Below the pieces are notes generated by a model, which worked only from the letters and a program-made list of their open reading frames with translations, searched no databases and was not told the DNA's origin. Below, one piece after another: positions 1-10,612 of a stretch of DNA of 64,000 bases; position 1 is the first letter of the stretch, and the number at the start of each line of letters is the position of its first letter. A program made the translations under genes and the position numbers. This DNA is from Paraspadella gotoi. Lineage: Eukaryota; Chaetognatha. The stretch lies in the NCBI GenBank assembly GCA_051294375.1, contig CM119267.1:13966710-14030709 (forward strand), read 5' to 3'.

Positions 1-286
1 CCCCATGGTATATATCTCCACTTCTCTACATCTACACCACCTTCGACCCATCACGTCCTTTCCCTCAAATCACCCGCCCCTCCCCCACCTCCCTCCCCTC
101 ATTTTCCCACCCCCTAATCTCTCGGCTCCTTCCCCCATTCGGCCGGATCGCCCAGTCATCCGGGATATAAAGGCGTCGGCGATGCCGCTCGAATGGCCCA
201 TCGCGCCGCGTTCGCGACCGCCTTAAAAACGAGGCATAAATCTGTCGCCGCTCGGGACGATGGCGCTGGCGATGGATGTCGACGCG
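1..286. other. pyrimidine-rich to GC-rich intergenic start of window
   Basis: C/T-rich sequence to about 130, then CpG-rich. A long minus-strand open frame (65-481) crosses it, but it is Arg/Ser-rich with no domain I recognise and runs through an 11-bp tandem repeat, so I do not call a gene. Confidence 0.4.
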
Positions 287-419
287 TGACGCCGGCGTGA
301 CGAGAGCGTGACGCCGGCGTGACGCGGAAAGTGACGGAAGCACGACCTCAGCGCGACCTCGGCGCGTCACGGGCACGGGCGGGAAATAGGCTTGACGCAG
401 TCTTGACGCAGGCTTGACG
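287..419. promoter_or_regulatory. helically spaced TGACG (CRE half-site) cluster
   Basis: TGACG begins at 287, 298, 309, 320 and 332, then at 393, 404 and 415, so most neighbours are exactly 11 bp apart, about one helical turn. One reverse copy (CGTCA) lies at 365-369. The left block behaves as an 11-bp tandem repeat (TGACGCCGGCG and variants), as does the right block. TGACG is the known core half-site of CREB/ATF bZIP factors. Seen: motif and spacing. Inferred: regulatory role. It could equally be a plain 11-bp minisatellite. Confidence 0.4.
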
Positions 420-697
420 CGGGCCAAGTCTCTTTTCGAGTTACTTCGAAGTGCATTTTTTGCTTTTAAATCGACAAACAAGACTGGATATGGAAGAATT
501 GATGCAACAAGATTCGAGTTTTTTTGAGGAACAAGAGTCCACCCAAATCTTCCGTGAGAGCAAAACGGAGTGAGAAATCACGTGAAGAAAAATAAAAAGT
601 CGATAAAATCAAGAAAAGAGGAATCTCCACAGAAGAGACTTTCATGTGACGTATCGGGCAAAAAAGAAAAGCGGGCGAGATATTCACAGGGGGGAGG

Positions 698-700
<3 letters not shown>

Positions 701-738
<38 letters not shown>
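701..738. repeat. (CT)n microsatellite
   Basis: Near-perfect CT dinucleotide run of about 38 bp in intergenic DNA. Confidence 0.95.
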
Positions 739-740
<2 letters not shown>

Positions 741-1265
741 ACTCGTAACGCTCCACACACAAAAAAAATCCACACATAAAAACAAGAAGCGGATCGATAT
801 TCGCCATCTTCTGTCAAATTAAACGGACAACAACGACGAGGACTTTTGAAGTTTTTTTCTCAGAGAAAACGACGAAATATAATGACGAAGGACACACATG
901 GGTAAGTGCCGAAAGGGGGGAATCGGGTAAGGTACGATTTGAATTGAGAAGAGGTTTGCACGAGGGGCCCCGATGGATTGGCCAAGGAATTTAGGGTCAG
1001 GAAAGGTAAATAATTTAAAGAAAAGAAAATTCTTCATCTTACCAAACACTGAAGTGAAAAAGAATGTAAGAACATTTTTATCTTCGGTGTAAATACTTTT
1101 GTTTCGTTGAGTTTGAATATGGTTAAAAATGAGTTTAGTAATTTGAACAATGATACTTAAAACTAAACGATTCTACTAATGCCGTACACGAAACCCAAAA
1201 CTTTACGAAATCTACGTACGGAACAAGGAAAGGTCACCGGAATCCAAGCACTACGAGGTGCGAAA

Positions 1266-1447
1266 GAAAAAAAACCCCAAAACTCCGCAAAACTCGAGAA
1301 GAAACCTGAGCTGACGTCAACCGAGCGAACGAGGGGGAAAAAAACCCCAGTGTCACGTGAAGGACGACGCCGCATCACGTGATCCGCTTCCTCGAATCAC
1401 GTGAGAACCAGAGAACGTTCACGTGATCGCCTCCCGGAACACATGTC
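1266..1447. promoter_or_regulatory. CRE plus four 22-bp-phased TCACGTGA palindromes
   Basis: A perfect CRE palindrome TGACGTCA sits at 1312-1319. Four perfect TCACGTGA octamers follow, starting at 1353, 1375, 1397 and 1419, every one 22 bp after the last. The 14-bp spacers between them are unrelated, so this is not a simple tandem repeat. An ACATGT E-box-like hexamer follows at 1441-1446, 21 bp on. Two copies of a short A-run followed by CCCCA (about 1266-1279 and 1337-1349) flank the CRE. TCACGTGA is the known M-box/CLEAR-type site of bHLH-zip factors (MITF/TFE family and relatives). No gene is visible next to it, so the target is unknown. Confidence 0.55.
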
Positions 1448-1489
1448 TGCTACAAGACGCTGATGATGCAGTGCGTGGGAGGAAAGGAA

Positions 1490-1690
1490 GAGGAAGAGAA
1501 GTAGGAGGAAGAGGAGGAGGAGGAGGAAAATGAGAAACCGGGAGAGGGAGGAGGAGGAGGAGGAGGAGATAGAAAATAAGAGAAGGATCATATGAGAACG
1601 AGTGAGAGAAAGAGAGAGAGAGAGAGAGGGGAAATGAGAGAGAGGGAGAGTGTGAAGGGGGATAGAGAGAGAAAGAAGACTACGGGAAAA
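1490..1690. repeat. GAGGAG / GA purine-rich tract
   Basis: About 200 bp almost purely purine on this strand, GAG trinucleotides passing into GA dinucleotides. Frames through it encode only Glu/Arg or Ser/Leu runs. Confidence 0.85.
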
Positions 1691-2030
1691 AAAGCTGAAT
1701 ACGAGCTGGCGTGCGAGAAGAGGGAATGTGCGAAGAAAAATGACAAAAAATGAAAAAGTTGAGAAGGGGAAAAAATTAAATTAAAACAAAAAAAAGAAGT
1801 CTAAAGAAAGAGAAAGGAAAATGGGAAAAACTAATAAAAAAAAATTCTGAAGATATACATAAATAACGAGGGAAACAAAAAGATAAAAGAATAAATATTA
1901 AAATAATAATAAATAATAATAAAAGAATAAAAATAGAAAATAAAGAAATTGAAAATGAAAATAACGGATGTTCTGTTAGGAATTAGATTGGGCGATAGAA
2001 ACTACGGTCTTTTTCTGAAAGACGAGAAGT

Positions 2031-2070
<40 letters not shown>

Positions 2071-2347
2071 AGAGATTCAGGATGCTGATCGCGTTGAAGG
2101 CAAAACGCGAGAGGGCGACAGGCGAGCAATCAGAGAATTTTTAGTCACGAGTCAAGGAAAGAAATTTCGGGTTCACTCGGTTTTTTTTTTATTAACTTTT
2201 TCTTATTTTTGGAGGAAAAATTTCTTTTTTTCATTTTCTTGGGAAAATATATAATTTTAAGTGAAGAATAAAAAAAACACGAGGAAAACGAGAAAATTTG
2301 TTGAGAAAAATGAATCGACGACTGAAAATAACAAAATGACGAAATGA

Positions 2348-2381
<34 letters not shown>

Positions 2382-2553
2382 TTTGACTTTCGACAGTCGC
2401 TGAAAATTTTTTTTTCATTGAGTCGATTGTGACCGTAAAATGATGGCGAGAGGGAAAGAGAAAGAAAAGAAAAAAAAGAAAGAAAAAAAAAGAAAGAAAA
2501 AAAAAGAAAAAAAAAAAGAAGAAAAAAAAGAAAGAAAGAAAGAGAGAGAGGGG

Positions 2554-2625
<72 letters not shown>

Positions 2626-3019
2626 GAGAGAGAGAGGAAAGGCACATTGAACAACGCCGATATTACGATCGCTAAAAACAAAGGATAATACTTTTAAAAA
2701 AAGAAATGAGACTCCGACAATAACTCGTAACAAAACGATCACAATATATACACTCCAGTAACGTTACAAATAAAGCCAAAAAGTTTTCTGTGTCAAGTAA
2801 AGATTGCGCCATGAAAAGACAAATGTGGTGCCCATAATAAGAATGATATCATTTACTCATGTGCAATTTAAAGGCTATGCTTTTTAAAATTTAAGTATAT
2901 AAGGTGATTTTTAAAGTCTGATATAAAGTGGCGCGTTTTTTTTTAGACATGACTGTACAAGAGCGCGGCTTCCTCGTTTGCTTCCCTCCTCCTCCCCCTC
3001 GCGGGAGGTTTTAAATTTT
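1691..3019. repeat. A-rich intergenic region with GA and GAC microsatellites
   Basis: A-rich sequence with no gene signal. It holds (GA)n at about 2031-2074, (GAC)n at 2348-2381, and an A/G-rich block 2455-2640 ending in about 90 bp of GA. The open frames here are repeat translations. Confidence 0.8.
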
Positions 3020-3022
3020 TAG

Positions 3023-3469
3023 TATAATTCACCCGGAGGATTTCTTCGCCGGGACAGCAACGAGGCCGAGGACGACGACAACAGCGTCAGGAGCGGGATC
3101 GGCGCAGCGGCGCGCGGCTGCCGACCTCCTTATCTCTTTATCGCCAACTGCAACTTCGGCAAGGACGAAGACGACGATGACAACGACGAAGGACGAAGAC
3201 GTCGACCCCGAGTCCGACCTTCGTCGACCGAGCGCCTGCGTCTTCTTGACCCCCACGACTTCCGGTTCCGGTGGCTTCTTCCGCGTTTCCGTTTCGACTC
3301 CTTCGGTTCTTCGAGATCTTCCCTCTCCACCGCTCATCCCTTTCCCCCAATTTCGATAACTCCGTTTTTTTTTTTCTGCTCCTTTTCTTCGAATTCATTC
3401 TTCTGCTTCTCAACTGTTTCTTGTTTTACTTTTGATAAGCATTACCCTAAATTGGTCCTGCTTGCTTAA
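3023..3469 (+). CDS. unrecognised open exon-like frame with acidic run (tentative)
   Basis: A 148-codon open stretch lies between stops TAG (3020) and TAA (3467) with no ATG, so if coding it is an internal exon. Composition changes along it: an acidic segment (EDDD, then KDEDDDDND at about codons 47-55), an Arg-rich segment, then an FRF-rich segment and finally a Phe/Ser-rich tail that looks non-coding. GC content (about 60%) stands out from the AT-rich surroundings. The opposite strand also has a 102-codon frame (3029-3337) with a hydrophobic Val-rich run, so the strand is not settled. No domain is recognised. Confidence 0.22.
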   Translation, partial: YNSPGGFLRRDSNEAEDDDNSVRSGIGAAARGCRPPYLFIANCNFGKDEDDDDNDEGRRRRPRVRPSSTERLRLLDPHDFRFRWLLPRFRFDSFGSSRSSLSTAHPFPPISITPFFFFCSFSSNSFFCFSTVSCFTFDKHYPKLVLLA

Positions 3470-4435
3470 TTCATTCAGTTCGTACTTGTTATCCTAGTTC
3501 TTCCGTTCTGCCAAGATTTTCTCGCAACCTCCAATACAGTTTCTTACTTACCTCTTTCATTATCTAAATATTTCTTCAAAGAGCTACATCCCTCTTTGTC
3601 TAATAGATGTGCGTACTTTATTCTTTGGTCCTTCGTCTTTCATACTACAGGGGTGGGACACTATATCGGGACAAAATTGATAAAAATCATTACTTTAAAG
3701 CTCTTAATAATTTTTAAAATCTGAATAAATATTCGCTTTTAGATGATGTATTAATTTTTTTGAAATTCTTCGATATTATGCTTTTTTTGATGCATCAAAG
3801 GCAACTGCTCGGTTTTTTCCGCGCGGTTTGGAAAAAATGTTTGAATACTTATTGTTAAATCTCATTCTAATATATAAAAGTGAAAAATATTCTTGGAAGT
3901 ACTTATTTGTAGTATAATAATGCTCCTGGCAAGGTGTACATGGTATTTTGGTTAAAAAATTTTAAAGTAAGCAGGTAAGATTTGGGTAATTTTTTAATGG
4001 TTTAATTTTTATTAAAACTTACTTTTATCAAAAAATTTATTAACGATATTGACAGATAATTGTAAGATTTAAGATTGTAAGATTGTAAGATTGTAAGATT
4101 TAAGATGTAAGATTTCTGAATGCATAATAAAAGCGTCAAAAAGGTAAGAAATACATAAAGTATTTGACAATTGAATATATTCGTTATAATCCTCCTATAA
4201 TTTTGTTTTACTGACCTGAAAAAAAATTAAATAGGTTTAATTTGGATAGTGATGAAAAGCTTAAAATCAGGTGTATTGAAGATAAGACATAACACTGTCA
4301 TGTTTAGAGACGACCACTGAAAGATATTAACAAATATGGCTTTTATCTTATACAATACAATACGCGCGCATAAAAACGACTAAATGTTTTGAAAACATCC
4401 ACGACGCATTGCAGTTGCTTAAATATTTATTTTTT
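3470..4435. other. AT-rich intergenic DNA, no gene seen
   Basis: AT-rich with no convincing coding signal. It contains a small tandem repeat at about 4068-4116 built from an 8-bp unit (GTAAGATT) and its TTAAGAT variant. Confidence 0.7.
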
Positions 4436-4439
4436 TTAA

Positions 4440-5130
4440 TTGCATATAAAAATTGTGTATCAAATCGTTCAGATAGGGCAGGATGTTAAGTTTTGTCTCG
4501 ATATAGGGTATGTCTTTCATCGTTTTCATCAATACCCACTTTCTCTTTTTGTCCCCGCTTTCCTCGCTAAGTCATTTCTTGGCGCTTGCAACACCTCTTC
4601 TGGACTTTCCCACCTCTACTCGCTTCTTCTCCCCTTACCGCTTCCAAATGTTCCACCCGCCGACGGCCATTTTCTCGGCTTCCGCCGCCGACGCCGATCA
4701 GCCGCGTCTGCGCCGTTTCCACTCCGTCAGCCACTCTACATCCAACTCCCATTTTCATACCCATCCACCGGCGCCACCCTCGCGAGCAAGGCCGCCCGGA
4801 AGTTGGCGTGGGCGTGACCGGAAGCGACGTGGGCGTGTTTGAGCAAGACGTCTCTAACGCCTCCGAACGTCGAAACGAAAATCCCGTAAAAATGATGGAA
4901 TATTGTCGCCAAGGACGAAAATCGTCTACGACTACGACGACGACGATGACGACGACGACGATGACTGCTTCCAATGGTTGAACGCCAGAAGGACGACGAC
5001 GAAATGATGCAATCGCATATTGCGTTAACGACGACGATAACTACGACGACGACGACGTCGACGTTTAATAGGGTGAAGACGGGGGAGGCAGTTATTTCTT
5101 CCAAACGACGAAAAGGATTAGGAAGCAAAC
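4440..5130. other. mixed GC-rich block with (GAC)n, coding status unresolved
   Basis: Open frames of 110-135 codons exist on both strands and in several frames, with no domain in any of them. (GAC)n-type repeats at about 4927-4968 and 5029-5063 give poly-Thr or poly-Val in translation. The GC-rich stretch 4650-4870 could be an exon or a promoter-proximal region, but nothing decides between them. Confidence 0.3.
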
Positions 5131-5770
5131 AAAGTCGCGAATAGTATGACAGAATATATTGAGTCGCTCGGAGCAGGATTGGAGGAAAAAGGAAAAGAAA
5201 AGAATGTGGAAAGGATTTAAACGGAAAAAAGGAGGAAAAGAAAAAAAAAAGGGATTAGAAAAACGATTTGAGGAGAACGGGGGAAAAAGGAAAAAAAAAA
5301 GAAGAAAAATAAAGGAAGAAGATAAGTAAGGAAAGTGATAGAAAGAATGGATTTGGAGTAAAACCAGAAAAGAAGGAAAAAGGTAGTACTAGCGGGGAAA
5401 AAAAGAGAGAGAGAGACAGAGAGAGAGAGAAAGAGAGTAAAAATAAAAATAAGACAATAAAAGGTAAAGAAAGGCAGGAAAATGGCGGAGCAATTTCACC
5501 GTCGCGTTGGTAAGAACAACAAGACCAACGCGACGAAAAAAGAATTGGATGGAAATAAAAACGAAGCGAAAAGAAAAGAAATTGTTCTCGTTTTTGTCGG
5601 TTGTTTTTTTTTTGTTTTTTGTTTCAGCGACGCGATGCGTGAAAGGTCAAAACTCCGAATGTTCATTTGATGATTCTCTGGAAGGAAGGAAGGGGAGCGA
5701 CGAAAGCGAATCACGCTAGAGGGCAGAATAATTTAGAGATAGATTGAGTGGGTCCATTTGTTGTTTTTAG
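5131..5770. other. purine-rich intergenic DNA, no gene seen
   Basis: A/G-rich sequence with a short GA microsatellite near 5403-5435. No coding or RNA signal seen. Confidence 0.7.
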
Positions 5771-5933
5771 TCGGATCCCGACTCTATTATCCACTTTGAC
5801 TTTGTCGGTCCACTTTGACTTCTTCGGTCCGTCGGTCCCACCACAAAATCTTGTCGGTCATTCAATTAAATCATGTCAGAACATCAAATTATGATAAAAT
5901 ATGCAAAAAAATGATGTCCGTCCGCCCGTCCGT
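5771..5933 (-). mobile_element. dispersed repeat family B, copy 1 (inverted)
   Basis: The reverse complement matches 54484-54613 and 61561-61690. Shared landmarks in order are GACGGACGG repeats, a GGACAT-T7-like stretch, the AT-rich ATCAAAT/ATTTGAT segment, GTGGGACCGACGGA, and GGGATCCG. This copy has an internal duplication of CCACTTTGACTT. No open frame and no clear terminal repeats, so it is a non-autonomous or decayed dispersed element of unknown class. Confidence 0.6.
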
Positions 5934-6039
5934 AATTCATCATCGGATTAGCTTATTACCACTTAATTATCGTAGACATATCCGACGTTGTTTGCTCAAA
6001 CTTGTTTTTTTTTTTTTTTCAACTTTCGAACATCGGTGG

Positions 6040-6250
6040 AGCCACTGCAAAGTCTCGCGCGATTAAATGGCCGAATTGGACCCATAAGCGTCGCGCTTTG
6101 TCACATGACGGAACCTCGTCAAAGGTCAAGCACCCTCTCGCGCATGGTCATTGATCGATCACGGACCGGGTCACGCGTGAACGTCGACGCCGTTCTCGTA
6201 TATACGCGCCGATCGACGCCGGTTTTTATGCCGGAAACCGGGTGACAAGT
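6040..6250. other. CpG-rich patch, possible promoter or exon
   Basis: A locally GC- and CpG-rich stretch in an AT-rich setting. It is open in one plus frame (5988-6245), but with no family resemblance. No motif is clear enough to assign a function. Confidence 0.25.
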
Positions 6251-6810
6251 CAATCGTCGATCGGTTGAGTCGAAAGAATCGAGGAAGAATCAGGTGGAGC
6301 TAAGTGGTGAGGTGGAAAGATGGTGGGTTGGTGAGGTGGTTAGGGAGTTGGATAGGATTGGATGCTACTCTTCCGAATTGTGAATATAAATATAATGTAA
6401 AAAAAAAAGAGACTAAACCGTAAAGTTAGACGATTTAGAGATATACTTTAAGAATAAAGCAAACTGGCCATACGGTTTTAGGAGTTCGGGGCCTCAGGCG
6501 TTCCTGATCGTATGTGGAAAGTCTGAAATATTATCGAATCGTCCTTTCCAAGATCTCATGACGAGAGTGTCCCAATCATGGATTCCCATTGAGAGAGGAC
6601 TTCTATTAAAGAAGGCAACGGGGCTCCAGGTGCGGGCCGAATTATATGTCCTCCTTTCTTTCCTCTCTCTCACTCTCTCACTCTCGCTCCAACCCTTCTT
6701 CCCCCTTATACGGCCCCGTCCGCGCATGGGGGAAATCGACGTCGGTCCTCCTTACGAAAAATCCAATTCCCAACCAAATTGCGGAGCTGCCTCATCCTCG
6801 TTTTTGAATC

Positions 6811-6992
6811 TCTCTCTCTCTCTCTCTCTCTTTCTCTCGTTCTCTCTCTTTCTCTCTCTGTTACTCTCTCTATCACTCTCTCACACACACACATCCCTTG
6901 CGCGCACACACAAACACAAAGCTCGCGTTTTCAGGTAGATGTGACTCAAAGCGAGAGGGAGGGAGAGAGAGGGAGAGGGAAAGGGATGGAGA

Positions 6993-7052
<60 letters not shown>
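6811..7052. repeat. opposed (CT)n and (GA)n tracts
   Basis: A CT tract with CACACA tail (about 6811-6910) is followed after a short spacer by a GA tract (about 6956-7052). The two are complementary, so the pair is a large potential foldback. Confidence 0.85.
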
Positions 7053-7058
<6 letters not shown>

Positions 7059-7576
7059 TCGAGTGATAAAAAAAAACCCGTGTTTTCGCTCAATTAAGTT
7101 TCGCTTGTGATCGAGTTTAACGTCTCATTTGCACATCGAAGGTTCCGAGTTTGTCCTTTGAATGCCTCCCACAGCGTCGCTGAGGCAGAATCGCTGAGGA
7201 CGCGAGCAATTTAAACCCGAAGACTAAAACAGTCGATTTCGGTTCTATTGATTGTTGTAAGCTAAACAGTTGTGAACTATCCTTTTAAGTGTTTGCGACA
7301 AAAGTTGTATGATTGCCACTCTCAGAAAGATTTCTTTTTCCATAGATTGTCTTTGACAATGTCATTAACATCGGTGCTTTATACTGATAACGATAGTGAA
7401 ACTTGCTCTTACTTAGCGTGAAGGGATATAAATGTATATAGATTCTAACATCGATGAAGTAAAAACGTTTTAAACCATTAAAAATTTAACTTCCCTGAAA
7501 GAAGTTTAAAATATAATAGTTTAATATATTTCCAATCTTTTTGGCGCGCGAAAGCCAAAAGAGCAACGGATTAGAG

Positions 7577-7578
7577 GG

Positions 7579-7617
<39 letters not shown>

Positions 7618-7862
7618 TAGAGAGAGAGAGAGAGGGAGAGAGAGTGGAGAGAGAAGGAGAGAGAGAGAGAGAGAGGAGCTTCACGATGACACTTCGTAAT
7701 GGCGCGGCTTTTAGTCTTACTAGCGACGCCGTGAGAATTTCCTTTTTCAGAGAGGAATGGCTTTTCCAATTGCGCCGCAATTTTCTATCTCTCTCTCTCT
7801 CCTCTCTTCTCCTCTCTCTCCTCTCTCTCTCTCTTCTCGTCTCTCTCATCTCTCCGACGTCG
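7577..7862. repeat. opposed (GA)n and (CT)n tracts
   Basis: A GA tract (7577-7675) and a CT tract (about 7785-7862) face each other across about 110 bp of unique DNA, the reverse order of the 6.8-kb pair. Confidence 0.85.
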
Positions 7863-7869
7863 AAATTCG

Positions 7870-8599
7870 AGTTTTGAGGTGGAAATGAAATTCGACCGAG
7901 AGAAGAAAGAGAAGAAAAGAAGTAATATCTTTTGATTTCCCATCTTGGAAAATGAATAAATCGCCGAAAAATTTGTTAGTTTCGGTAACTTTTGTAATCT
8001 GATTAGAAATACCATAAAGAAAAGTTGTATTTTAAAATATTCTGTTTTGAAATAAAGATTTTCAACGTTAAGATTGATGTTCTCTGTGTATTATATATAA
8101 TATACATAGCTCAATACTATTATCAAATAATGCATATATCAAAACCCACAGAGGTTATATTAAGTATAGATATAATAATTCTTCCAAAAAAATTATCATA
8201 ATGTTTTTTTAATCGCAACTCGAATCGGAACTTGAATCATTCGAATAAAAAAAATCATAATTTTTCAGATATATGTATCATTTTTTCCCTGATATTAAAG
8301 GAGCCAAAAGTTAGGCAAAAGTTTAAAACTGAGAAAATCCGAACAAATAAAACAGTTGGACGGAAACACAAATCTTACGAATAGAACGAGCCAAATTGAA
8401 AAAAAGAAAAAGAAAAGTAGAAATATCTAATAAAACGACCCAATTAAAATAAAATCCCAAAAAACCTTTTTCTCTCAATTTTTTTTTGGAGAGCCACCTT
8501 ATCGCAAGCTTAAAAAAAACGAAATTAAAAGCAATTAATTAGGCTAGGAATTTTCTTTGTTTCTTTGTTTCTTTGTTTCTTTCTTTATTTGTTTCTCTC

Positions 8600-8644
<45 letters not shown>

Positions 8645-9013
8645 CAAGTGCTCTAAGCTAAGGAAAAACTAAAAAAAAAAGACTAAAAAGAAGAAAAAGA
8701 AGAGGAAATAATTTGAGAGAGAGTCAAAAAGTAGATTCGCTTAACTTCGCCTTCTTTCTTCTCTCTTTCTCTCTACTCGTTCGTCGCTTCTTCTCTTTAA
8801 CCCTGTTTCTTCTATGCCGAAGGTCAACCTTAACATAAAGGAAGAAGAGGAAAGAAAAGAAAAAGAGAGGGAAAAACAAAAACGAAATGAGAAATACTTG
8901 AGTTTAAAAAAAAAGAGAGAGAGAGCGAAGAAAATTGAGGCTCGGGGAAGGAAAATTAAAGATATAGAATTGGTGAAAGAAAAGAGAGAAGGAAATAAAA
9001 AAGAAAGTAAGAC

Positions 9014-9050
<37 letters not shown>

Positions 9051-9085
9051 TAAAGAAAGAAAGATTAAAAAAAAAGTAAAAAAAA
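7870..9085. other. AT-rich intergenic DNA with TTTC, CT and GAAA repeats
   Basis: No gene seen. It includes TTTC/CT repeats (about 8557-8640) and GAAA tetranucleotides (about 9018-9050). Confidence 0.75.
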
Positions 9086-9488
9086 GAAAACAAGAACGGT
9101 AATTCAAATTAGTTGCGCCGCAGTAACTGCTTTATCACGTGTATTTCTCATTGACATGACATGACGTGACATGACATGACATGACGCGACATGACAGGAC
9201 TACATGACTGCAATAACTTTCTTAGCCGTTGTATTTATGACAGGCACTCCATCGGAATTCCGTCTTTTATTCCTTATAATTTTTCGGAATTCCTAAAGGC
9301 GGTGCTAGCAGTCCCTTAGATTTTAGGTTTTTTTTGTCTTAACAAATGAGCAACCAACTATAGGCAAATTATATGTACTTTTAACGTAAGTAGGATAGAC
9401 CAACGGACAGACATACCGACGAACCGACCGACAGACCGACCGAAAGTGACTAATAGAGTTACTCCGCGAGTTCTCGTGGCGCAACTAA
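9086..9488 (-). mobile_element. dispersed repeat family A, copy 1 (MITE-like)
   Basis: The reverse complement aligns along its length with 56226-56588 and 63008-63376. It has an imperfect terminal inverted repeat: TTAGTTGCGCCGC near 9109 and GGCGCAACTAA near 9478-9488. Inside are an ATGAC pentamer run (about 9156-9200), an AGTCCCTTAGATTTTAGG landmark and a GACCGACCGACAG series. Homology continues about 20 bp past the left inverted repeat, so the true end is uncertain. There is no transposase frame; it is non-autonomous. Confidence 0.65.
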
Positions 9489-9661
9489 AAAGAAAAAAAA
9501 AAAAAGGAAAAAACTCAAATAGAATAAAGAGAGTAAAAAAAAGGCTTCAACTTTTTTCCTTCGCATTTTTCCTTCAGAGTCACAATTCATCGGAGGGAAA
9601 AGGAGGATGAAAAGAAGAGATGAAGGAAATTAAAGAAAGAGGAAAAAAAAGAAAAATGAGC

Positions 9662-9782
<121 letters not shown>

Positions 9783-9888
9783 CGCTGATCCACGGGCGCC
9801 ATTACAAAGAGATTGGGTGCTTTCGGCCAAAAAAGGAGGAAGAAAGGAAAGGAAAGGAATCTTCGATCGACTCCGATCTCTCAACGGT

Positions 9889-10510
9889 CCGAAGAGGATG
9901 GATGAGGAGGAGGGGGTGGCTGAGGAGGTAGGGTGGATGAGAAGGAGGGGTGGCATGAGAGGAGGTGGATGAGAGGAAGGGTTGAGGGGAGGTGGAGAGG
10001 AGTGGATGAGGAGGGAGTGAGTTGACTGAGGAGGAAGGGTGGATGAGGAGGAGGGGGTTGATGAGGAGGAGGGGTGGATGAGGAGGAAGGGGTTGATGAG
10101 GAGGAGGGGAGGATGAGGAGGAAGGGGTTGAATGAGCAGGAGGGAGTGGATGGAAGGAGGGGTGGATGAGGAGGAAGGGGTTGATTGAGGAGGAGGGAGT
10201 GGATGAGAAGGAGGGGGATGAGGAGAAAGGTTTATGAGGAGGGGGTTTGATGAGAGGAGGGGGTTAGATGGAGAGGAGGAGAGATGGAGGAGGAGGAGGA
10301 GGTGAATGAAGAGGAGGGAGTGGATGAGAAGGGGTGTTTGATGAGGAGGAAGGGGTTGATGAGGAGGAGGTGGTGATGAGGAGGAGGAGGTTTGATGAGG
10401 AGGAAGGGTGGATGAGCAGGAGGGTTGATGAGTGGAGGGGGTGGGTGTCGGAGGTAGAGGGAGGTAAGGTTGAATTAAGAGGAGGGAGTGGATGAGAAGG
10501 AGGGGTGGAT
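9889..10510. repeat. GGATGAGGAGGAGGGG minisatellite, about 620 bp
   Basis: Dozens of imperfect copies of a 14-18-bp G-rich unit (GGATGAGGAGGAGGG with GGTTGATGAGGAGG variants). The long minus-strand open frame through it is only a His/Leu/Pro/Ser repeat translation. G-runs on one strand could form G-quadruplexes. Confidence 0.9.
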
Positions 10511-10612
10511 GCGGATGCAAGACCAGCAGATGTAAGGTCATTAAATGCCAAGACAGCAGATGCAAATACAACGGATGCAAGCCGAGGCGATGCAAGACTT
10601 GGAGGTGCGACA
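10511..10612. repeat. GATGCAA-type short tandem repeat
   Basis: Imperfect units starting GATGCAAG or GATGCAAA, spaced 15-21 bp, immediately follow the G-rich minisatellite and appear derived from its GGATG end. Confidence 0.6.

Noticed and set aside
2231-2742. Ser/Leu/Phe-rich frames to 161 codons
   Set aside because: CT-repeat and T-rich translation only.
4068-4116. A possible CRISPR-like short repeat array
   Set aside because: The 8-bp units are contiguous, without spacers, in a eukaryotic setting.
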